Made by a program: the position numbers and the translations under genes | Shown here: positions 13,943-19,293 of the stretch, one piece after another | Position numbering within the stretch: the stretch's first letter is position 1 | How the letters are laid out: the number at the start of each line of letters is the position of its first letter | Notes under the pieces: model-generated | Told to the model about the DNA's origin: nothing | What the model saw: only the letters and a program-made list of their open reading frames with translations | Database searches by the model: none | Source of the DNA: Roseburia sp. | Lineage (GTDB): Bacteria > Bacillota > Clostridia > Lachnospirales > Lachnospiraceae | Assembly (NCBI GenBank): GCA_017621905.1 | Contig: JAGASC010000154.1 | Span: forward strand, 1-19,293 | Direction: 5' to 3' | DNA: 19,293 nt

Positions 13943-14557
13943 GTGTACCGTAAAGGTGTAAAACGACTGCTGGCGATTGTATTGTCTTTGGCTGGAATCA
14001 TTTGCCTTTCATGGCTATTTTTGATTTTGATTCTTGCAATTAAACTGGATTCCCCTGGGCCTGTATTTTTCAAGCAGAAGCGGGTGGGAATCCACAGGAA
14101 GCATTTTGATATTTTGAAATTCCGGACGATGCGGATCGACACGCCCCATGATGTGCCAACCCATTTGCTGCAGAATCCGGAACAGTATATTACACGGGTG
14201 GGACGTTTCCTAAGGAAAACGTCTTTGGATGAGTTGCCGCAGCTTTTTAATATTTTAAAAGGCGACATGGCTGTGATTGGTCCGAGACCTGCGCTCTGGA
14301 ATCAGTATGATCTGATCGAGGAGCGGGAGCTTTACGGGGCCAATGATGTGCGGCCGGGGCTGACCGGCTGGGCCCAGATCCACGGCCGGGATGAGCTGGA
14401 GATTGTGGAAAAGGCGAAACTGGATGGCTATTATGTGGAGAATATGGGATTTGGAATGGATCTGCGGTGCTTTTTTGGGACGATCGGTGCGGTGCTTTCC
14501 GGCGATGGTGTCGTGGAAGGGGGAACCGGTGGAATGCAGGAGAAAGAAGAGAGGTAA
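13943..14557 (+). CDS. Initiating sugar transferase (undecaprenyl-phosphate phosphoglycosyl transferase)
   Basis: A 204-residue short-form (PglC-like, monotopic) phosphoglycosyl transferase of the bacterial sugar transferase family PF02397. It has one N-terminal hydrophobic segment (9-33), then DSPGPVFFKQKRVG (36-49), KFRTM (59-63), and the catalytic Asp-Glu pair in TSLDELPQL (D96, E97), then GDMAVIGPRP and VRPGLTGWAQI. It transfers a sugar-1-phosphate from a UDP-sugar to undecaprenyl phosphate, the committed first step. It lacks the extra N-terminal helices of WbaP-type enzymes. The start is GTG at 13943 with AGGAGGA 9 bases before it. It follows the LCP gene by 51 bases and lies 3 bases before the first glycosyltransferase. 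The sugar cannot be read from the sequence; a product of the CapD-like enzyme upstream is one option. Confidence 0.94.
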   Translation: MYRKGVKRLLAIVLSLAGIICLSWLFLILILAIKLDSPGPVFFKQKRVGIHRKHFDILKFRTMRIDTPHDVPTHLLQNPEQYITRVGRFLRKTSLDELPQLFNILKGDMAVIGPRPALWNQYDLIEERELYGANDVRPGLTGWAQIHGRDELEIVEKAKLDGYYVENMGFGMDLRCFFGTIGAVLSGDGVVEGGTGGMQEKEER

Positions 14558-14560
14558 CAG

Positions 14561-15640
14561 GTGAAGGTTCTATTAGTTACGAATCATTCTTATATGTTCT
14601 GGCAGTTTCGCAGGGAGCTGGTGCAGGAGCTTTTAAAGGAGCATGAGGTTGTGCTCTCCATGCCTTTTGTGGGGCATGAGGAGGATTTCCAAAAGATGGG
14701 AGTGCGCTGTGTTGAGACGAAGATCGAGCGGCGTGGTATGAACCCAAGGACAGACATTGTTCTGATTCAGGCATATCAGCAACTGATAAAATCCGAAAAA
14801 CCGGATTTGGTCATTACATATTCAATCAAACCTAATATTTATGCCGGATTGGTCTGTGGAAAAATGAACATTCCGTTTTATGCCAATGTACAGGGCTTGG
14901 GAACTGCTTTTCAGAAAAAAGGATTGGCAGGGTTTGTGACGATGCTTTATAAAACGGCATTTCGGAAGGTGGAAAAGGTATTCTTTGAAAACGAGGGAAA
15001 TGCGGCGGAATTTCAGAAGCGGCACATTATTCCTTTGGAAAAACAGGTTGTTTTGCATGGTGCAGGGATTAATCTGGAGTATTATGCGTTGCAGCCATAT
15101 CCCCAGAATGATAGGGTTCATTTCCTGTATCTGGGACGGTTGATGAAGGAAAAAGGTATGGATGAGCTGTTTTCGTCAGTCAGACGGCTGAAAGAGGATG
15201 GCGAGAAATTTGTTTTGGATTTGGTGGGATTTTTTGAAGATGAGTATAAAGAACAGGTGGAGCAGCTGGAGTGGGATGGTATCGCAGAGTTTCATGGATT
15301 TCAGGAAAATCCAAGACCTTATTATGGATCTGCGGACTGTGTGGTGCTGCCCAGTTACCATGAGGGGATGAGCAATGTACTGCTGGAGGCGGCTGCCACG
15401 GGGAGACCGTTGATTACCAGTGATATTCCCGGGTGCCGGGAAGCAGTTGAGCAGGATCGGACGGGGATGCTGGTAAAAGTGAAAGATAGTGATAGTTTGT
15501 ATGAGGCGATGAAGCGTTTTTTAGAGATGTCACGTGAGGAGAGAGAAAACATGGGGCTGGCCGGACGACGGAAGATGGAGCGGGAGTTCCGGAAGGAGTC
15601 GGTGGTGGCAGAAACGATGAGGGCTATGGGGCTGTCCTAA
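14561..15640 (+). CDS. Glycosyltransferase family 4 (GT-B), likely second sugar
   Basis: A 359-residue retaining GT-B glycosyltransferase. The N-terminal Rossmann part begins MKVLLVTNHSYMFWQFRREL. The C-terminal donor domain has LGRLMKEKG (191-199), with basic residues for the phosphates, and the E-x7-E motif (E268 in SYHEG, E276 in LLEAA). The N-terminus and the segment PDLVITYSIKPNIYAG resemble the PglA/CapM-like enzymes that add the second sugar onto a lipid-linked monosaccharide, which agrees with its position 3 bases after the initiating transferase. The start is GTG at 14561 with AGAAGAGAGG upstream. Its base composition matches the genes before it, not the AT-rich ones after it, so it may mark the end of the conserved part of the locus. 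Sugar and linkage unknown. Confidence 0.93.
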   Translation: MKVLLVTNHSYMFWQFRRELVQELLKEHEVVLSMPFVGHEEDFQKMGVRCVETKIERRGMNPRTDIVLIQAYQQLIKSEKPDLVITYSIKPNIYAGLVCGKMNIPFYANVQGLGTAFQKKGLAGFVTMLYKTAFRKVEKVFFENEGNAAEFQKRHIIPLEKQVVLHGAGINLEYYALQPYPQNDRVHFLYLGRLMKEKGMDELFSSVRRLKEDGEKFVLDLVGFFEDEYKEQVEQLEWDGIAEFHGFQENPRPYYGSADCVVLPSYHEGMSNVLLEAAATGRPLITSDIPGCREAVEQDRTGMLVKVKDSDSLYEAMKRFLEMSREERENMGLAGRRKMEREFRKESVVAETMRAMGLS

Positions 15641-15659
15641 TGATTTGAAAGAGGAAAGT

Positions 15660-15764
15660 ATGTCAGAATTTTCACCCCGTTTTTTGACATTGTTTGAATG
15701 GAGATTGTACTATGCTTGCGGTTACAGGGATTACCGGACATACCGGTTACTTTTTTCTAAATGA
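15660..15764 (+). pseudogene. Possible 34-residue ORF or gene relic at the composition boundary
   Basis: An ATG at 15660 has GAGGAAAG five bases upstream and opens a 34-codon frame beginning MSEFSPRFLTLFEWRLYY, ending at 15764. It overlaps the start of the epimerase gene in another frame. The first 17 codons lie in intergenic sequence; the rest is a shadow of the epimerase gene. It may be the truncated start of a gene lost by recombination at this point, a leader for coupled translation, or chance. No homology is recognised. Low confidence. Confidence 0.22.
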
Positions 15765-16590
15765 ATTAGTGGCTAGTGAATATCAGGGGCGTATAAAGTG
15801 TTTGGTTCGCACTACGGCTAAGGCGGAACATGTGATAAATAGTGGGCTAGATGTTGAACTTGTGGAAGGCAACCTTGACGATGAAGAAAGTGTACGTTCT
15901 TTATTTTGGGGAGCTGAGGTTGTTGTTCATATTGCTAACATCCACTATTCACCTATGATTTTGCGCATAGGTAAGGAGTGTGGCATTAAAAGATTTATAC
16001 TGGTACATACAACTGGGATATATTCAAAGTTCAAGTCTGCGTCCCAAGATTATATTGATATAGAGAATCAGATTAAAACCATGATGCAGGAACTGAATGT
16101 TACGATATTGCGTCCGACGATGATTTTTGGCGATATCAATGATTATAATATAAGTAAGTTTATTCGATTTGTTGACAGGCTTCCTATATTACCAATTGTT
16201 GATGGTGGAGAAGCTCTTATCCAACCGGTAAATGCACGGGATCTTGGCAATGCATTATATAGAGCGTTATTCGCTGATGTCACTTTTGGCAAAGCATATG
16301 ATCTGTCGGGAGAAAGGGCACTATCCATTCGGCAACTCTATCTTTTGATTGCGGATGCTCTTGGGAAGAAACGCGTTATTATAAGTGTGCCGATGGGGCT
16401 GTGCGTGGTTGGTGCAATAATTATTCGCTGTGTTACATTTGGCAAATTAGATTTGATCGAAAAAGTGCAGCGTATGGGAGAAAATCGATGCTATAGCCAT
16501 CAATCGGCTTTTGAAGATTTTGGTTATAATCCGGAAAAATTCGAGATCGGATTACGCCGCGAAGTGGATGAGTATATTGCCTCTAAGTAA
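15712..16590 (+). CDS. NAD(P)-binding epimerase/reductase-like protein (atypical SDR)
   Basis: A 292-residue Rossmann-fold protein. The nucleotide-binding loop TGITGHTG is at residues 5-12, an acidic NLDD segment (54-57) follows as in extended/atypical SDRs, then KRFILVHTTGIYSK (93-106), RPTMIFG (134-140) and a C-terminal substrate half. I see no clear YxxxK: Y114 is followed by E118. It may thus be NmrA/NDUFA9-like or use another residue. A hydrophobic stretch (225-241) could touch the membrane. The ATG at 15712 fits the fold start and has GGAG eight bases before it; a TTG at 15694 is less likely. It is the first gene of the AT-rich part of the locus and probably supplies or modifies a sugar nucleotide or lipid-linked sugar. 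Substrate unknown. Confidence 0.8.
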   Translation: MLAVTGITGHTGYFFLNELVASEYQGRIKCLVRTTAKAEHVINSGLDVELVEGNLDDEESVRSLFWGAEVVVHIANIHYSPMILRIGKECGIKRFILVHTTGIYSKFKSASQDYIDIENQIKTMMQELNVTILRPTMIFGDINDYNISKFIRFVDRLPILPIVDGGEALIQPVNARDLGNALYRALFADVTFGKAYDLSGERALSIRQLYLLIADALGKKRVIISVPMGLCVVGAIIIRCVTFGKLDLIEKVQRMGENRCYSHQSAFEDFGYNPEKFEIGLRREVDEYIASK

Positions 16591-16605
16591 AGAGAGGAGT
16601 TAACT

Positions 16606-17718
16606 ATGGAACCTATTAGAGTTTTACAGATTGTAACGACGATGGAACGTGCCGGTCTGGAAACGATGTTGATGAATTATTATCGCCATATTGATAGAAC
16701 TAAGGTACAGTTTGATTTTTTGAAGCATCGAGATGGGATACATGCCTACGATGAAGAGATTAAGGCTCTCGGAGGAAACATCTATACAGTGCCATCCTTT
16801 CATCCGCTGAATGCAAACGGATATCTTGATGCCCTGGATACTTTTTTCAGAGAGCACAATAATTATAGTATCGTCCATTGTCATTTGGATTGTCTTAGTG
16901 CTGTTCCTTTGAAATATGCAAAGAAGTACGGAATTACTACTCGCATTGCACACTCTCATGTCAGCAAAATGACCTTTGACCTGAAATATCCTGTTAGAGC
17001 CGTTTACCGTAGTCAAATTCCGTTTGTAGCTACAGATATGTTTGCCTGTAGTGATACTGCGGGTAAGTGGATGTTTGGAAAGCATGCTTTTCGAGTTGTT
17101 ACCAATGCGATTGATAGCGAAGCTTATTTTTATGATGCAGATTTTGCGGAACGTATTCGCAAGGAAAACAACCTGAATGGGCAATTTGTTGTTGCGCATA
17201 TTGGTAGGTTCGATCCCGTAAAAAATCACACATTTCTCCTGGATGTATTTCGTGAGGTAGTAAACCGGCACGAGAATAGTATTTTGTTGCTTGCAGGTGT
17301 TGGTTCAACAATGAATGAAATGAAAGCGAAAGCGGAGACATATGGACTAAAAGACAGGGTACGCTTTCTTGGTTCAGTTTCTAACATACCAGATTTGCTT
17401 CAGATGTCCGATGTGTTTGTTTTTCCTTCCAGATATGAAGGATTAGGAATTTCGTTGATGGAAGCTCAGGCAGCAGGATTATCTTGCTTTGCATCCAAAG
17501 GCCGCATTCCGAAAGAGGCTGATGTGACTGGAAATGTAAAGTTTCTTTCATTGGAAAGCGGGGCAAAGGTTTGGGCTGATCAGATACTGAAAGTAAAAAA
17601 TCAGATATATCTGCGGAATAGTAACAAACAAGTGTTTCGGGATAGTGGATATGACATTTCCGTAGAAGCAAAAAAGCTTCAGGAGATTTACACTCAAAAA
17701 TATATGGAGAAAGTGTGA
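16606..17718 (+). CDS. Glycosyltransferase family 4 (EpsF-like)
   Basis: A 370-residue GT-B enzyme. The N-terminus has RVLQIVTTMERAGLETMLMN (5-24), a pattern frequent in EpsF-type exopolysaccharide glycosyltransferases, and IVHCHLDCLSAVP (89-101), IAHSH (114-118). The donor domain has HIGRFDPVKNH (198-208), the region ILLLAGVGS, and E-x7-E with E278 (SRYEG) and E286 (LMEAQ). GAGGAG precedes the ATG by six bases. It lies 15 bases after the epimerase gene, and its stop overlaps the start of the polytopic protein, so the three are probably one transcript. Composition is clearly more AT-rich than the genes before 15.6 kb. It should add a sugar to the growing repeat unit on the cytoplasmic face; donor and acceptor unknown. 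Confidence 0.92.
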   Translation: MEPIRVLQIVTTMERAGLETMLMNYYRHIDRTKVQFDFLKHRDGIHAYDEEIKALGGNIYTVPSFHPLNANGYLDALDTFFREHNNYSIVHCHLDCLSAVPLKYAKKYGITTRIAHSHVSKMTFDLKYPVRAVYRSQIPFVATDMFACSDTAGKWMFGKHAFRVVTNAIDSEAYFYDADFAERIRKENNLNGQFVVAHIGRFDPVKNHTFLLDVFREVVNRHENSILLLAGVGSTMNEMKAKAETYGLKDRVRFLGSVSNIPDLLQMSDVFVFPSRYEGLGISLMEAQAAGLSCFASKGRIPKEADVTGNVKFLSLESGAKVWADQILKVKNQIYLRNSNKQVFRDSGYDISVEAKKLQEIYTQKYMEKV

Positions 17719-19001
17719 TGTGGGGATACTGGTTATTTATTGCATATGAAGCTCTTTTTATGCATTTATCGCTGCCTACGGATGCGTTGGCAATGAGTGA
17801 ATCTGATTATGTATTTATTATTTGTGTTAATACCTTAATTTTGATTGCTGTACTTATGAAAAGGTACAGCAATGATCAGAAATTTGTTGTATTTATAATA
17901 GGAGGCCTATTTCTTCGTCTGTTTTTTATGTTTTGGAGCGAGTATTGCAGTCACATTTTTACGCTGCCCAACTCTGGAGCCGATGAACTCACGTATTATT
18001 ATAATGCGATGAGTAATATGGTCAAAGACAAAGAATTTACGGGATATGCACAGTTCTTTGCATGGCAGGCCAATATTTATGGATTATCAAAAATATATGG
18101 TAAATTTATCAATGTACTGCTTTCGGTTTCTTCAATCACGATTTTACGAAGAATTTTAATTAAACTGGATATAGATTATGATGTACAGACAATTACAATA
18201 GCGCTTGCCTGTTTTTTGCCGAATTTTGCCATTATATCTTCCTTATTACTGCGTGAAAGTTCAATCATTTTTTTGATATCGGTGTCAGCGTACTATTTTA
18301 TTGCCTGGTGGCAAAAACATGGTTGCAGGAACTTACTGTTTTCCTTGGTTGCTTCTGTTATTGCAGCATGGCTGCATTCGGGAATGGTTGCATATACAAT
18401 TGGGATTCTGTGTGTGGCGGTTGCCTCAAAAAAAACAATGAATGACCATAAGTATTCAATAATGAGTATTCGTACTCTTATAGTAACAGTCATGACAGCG
18501 GTTGCAATTCTTGCTGTGTTGATGAACCTTGATATTGGTCTTACAAATTACTTTAAAGGGGCGGAGTCATTGTCAGATATCGTTTCTATATCTGACGCTT
18601 ATGAGGATGGCGGTTCAGCATATAATGCAAATGTCGTCAGTAATGACACTACCATTGGATTTATTGTGAATACACCATTTCGTATACTTTACTTTATGTT
18701 CGCACCGATGCCATGGGATTGGAGAAGTGCCACAGATATGATTGCCTTTCTGTTCAGTGGCTTATTTTATGGGTATGTTTTTCTTAAATCTATCCCCTAT
18801 GTATTCAAAAAGAATCGATACCCGTTGGTTTCTGCTATGTTTATGATTGCATTATTATTGCTTATGATGTTTGGCTGGGGTGTTTCTAATTCAGGTACAG
18901 CTCTTCGTCATAGAGATAAAATGGTCATACATTATCTAATATTATTTGCATTGATAAAAAATGACAATGTTGTGAGAAGTAAAAGACTGACTAGGAGATA
19001 A
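17718..19001 (+). CDS. Polytopic membrane protein, candidate polysaccharide polymerase (Wzy/EpsG-like)
   Basis: A 427-residue protein with about 9-11 predicted membrane helices (for example 31-48, 56-74, 155-176, 182-198, 206-236, 252-270, 340-362, 371-388, 400-414). A soluble loop at about 281-315 (SDAYEDGGSAYNANVVSND) is probably outside. Features resembling EpsG/Wzy-type polymerases are the charged pair in LLRESS (R179, E180), a His in AAWLHSGM (220), GADELTYYYN (87-96) and GTALRHRDK (393-401) before the last helix. Such families are poorly conserved, so the call rests on topology plus position among glycosyltransferases. The start overlaps the GT4 stop (TGATG at 17716); the in-frame GTG at 17715 is one codon earlier. 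Alternatives are a membrane glycosyltransferase (GT-C) or a ligase. A polymerase is expected in a Wzx/Wzy locus. Confidence 0.62.
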   Translation: MWGYWLFIAYEALFMHLSLPTDALAMSESDYVFIICVNTLILIAVLMKRYSNDQKFVVFIIGGLFLRLFFMFWSEYCSHIFTLPNSGADELTYYYNAMSNMVKDKEFTGYAQFFAWQANIYGLSKIYGKFINVLLSVSSITILRRILIKLDIDYDVQTITIALACFLPNFAIISSLLLRESSIIFLISVSAYYFIAWWQKHGCRNLLFSLVASVIAAWLHSGMVAYTIGILCVAVASKKTMNDHKYSIMSIRTLIVTVMTAVAILAVLMNLDIGLTNYFKGAESLSDIVSISDAYEDGGSAYNANVVSNDTTIGFIVNTPFRILYFMFAPMPWDWRSATDMIAFLFSGLFYGYVFLKSIPYVFKKNRYPLVSAMFMIALLLLMMFGWGVSNSGTALRHRDKMVIHYLILFALIKNDNVVRSKRLTRR

Positions 19002-19009
19002 ATAGAAAA

Positions 19010-19293
19010 ATGAAGTTCAGCGTAATTATCCCTGTTTATAACAGTGAAAGGTATCTCCATAAGTGTATATACAGTATCCTTTCGCAGGAATACGACGATT
19101 ATGAGTTGATATTGATCGATGATGGATCTACAGACTCTTCACGGGAGATTTGCAAAAACTATGCGACGAGATATGGCAATGTTCATTTGATATGTCAGGA
19201 AAATGGCGGACCATCTGCTGCACGAAATCGAGGTATTGATTGTGCCCAAGGGGAATACATAACATTTGTCGACTCGGATGACTGGGTAAAACC
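19010..19293 (+). CDS. Glycosyltransferase family 2, N-terminal part (3' end outside window)
   Basis: The first 94 codons of a GT-A inverting glycosyltransferase. Visible motifs are the start MKFSVIIPVYNSERYL, the nucleotide-binding LILIDDGSTDSS (D38, D39), QENGGPSAARNRG (71-83) and the metal-binding FVDSDDW (87-93). This is the standard beginning of GT2 enzymes in capsule loci. The start is at 19010, eight bases after the polytopic protein's stop, with AGGAG 12 bases upstream. The frame is open to the end of the window. Donor and acceptor cannot be predicted from this part. Confidence 0.93.
   Translation, partial: MKFSVIIPVYNSERYLHKCIYSILSQEYDDYELILIDDGSTDSSREICKNYATRYGNVHLICQENGGPSAARNRGIDCAQGEYITFVDSDDWVK

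Noticed and set aside
14554..14583. Stretch starting GTAACAGGTGAAGG and ending AGTTACGA that resembles the palindromic repeat
   Set aside because: It is mostly the start of the GT4 gene (MKVLLVT is the common family beginning), needs gaps to align, and has no flanking direct repeats.
15684..15713. TTGACA...TACTAT promoter-like pair at the composition border
   Set aside because: The -10 match is partial, spacing is 18, and transcription would start inside the epimerase coding region.
16624..17271. 215-codon reverse-strand open frame
   Set aside because: Antisense to the second GT4 gene, whose motifs and ribosome binding site are clear on the + strand.

Overview
The window reads as the start and middle of a capsular/exopolysaccharide (CPS/EPS) biosynthesis locus from a Gram-positive Firmicute, most likely a Clostridia member of the Lachnospiraceae type. 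The reasons are strong GGAGG-type ribosome binding sites, a moderate-GC AT-tending composition, a PHP-type CpsB phosphatase paired with Wzz/BY-kinases, a class B sortase beside an SPKTG protein, and an LCP ligase. The lineage is inferred from style; no rRNA or other marker gene is present. Every gene I accept lies on the + strand.

Layout. (1) 1-1159: the 3' end of a tyrosine recombinase and a TetR-type regulator, separated by a short region with a hairpin/palindrome. (2) 1283-6697: a nucleotidyltransferase-family protein, a membrane CapD/FlaA1-type nucleotide-sugar dehydratase, a small S24/S26 (signal-peptidase-like) protein with an apparent Ser/His pair, and an ABC exporter with fused permease and ATPase. 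(3) 6744-11471: the phosphoregulatory and chain-length module, made of CpsB-type phosphatase, a membrane protein with Ig-like domains, and two overlapping Wzz/BY-kinase fusions. (4) 11526-13891: the surface-attachment module, with a 77-residue SPKTG protein, a class B sortase and an LCP phosphotransferase. (5) 13943-15640: the initiating phosphoglycosyl transferase and a GT4 glycosyltransferase. (6) 15712 to the end: a visibly more AT-rich block with an NAD(P)-binding epimerase-like protein, a second GT4, a polytopic candidate Wzy polymerase and the start of a GT2. This last block looks like the exchangeable, structure-specific part of the locus.

How the genes fit together. The phosphoglycosyl transferase loads the first sugar, possibly made through the CapD-like dehydratase, onto undecaprenyl phosphate. 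The glycosyltransferases extend the unit and the polytopic protein may polymerise it. The two kinases and CpsB set chain length and activity, and the LCP protein attaches the chain to the wall. The sortase fixes the tiny SPKTG peptide on the surface. No flippase (Wzx) is visible, so it probably lies downstream.

The two non-coding gaps around the kinase pair (8447-8568 and 11760-11973) are unusually structured. They share a near-identical 28-bp palindrome in opposite orientations. At each site it is flanked by a different direct repeat, as a small inserted element would leave. The second gap also has a tandem hairpin repeat. I found no convincing intrinsic terminator (stem plus adjacent U-run), so long polycistronic transcription is likely. 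No intergenic gap exceeds 300 bases.
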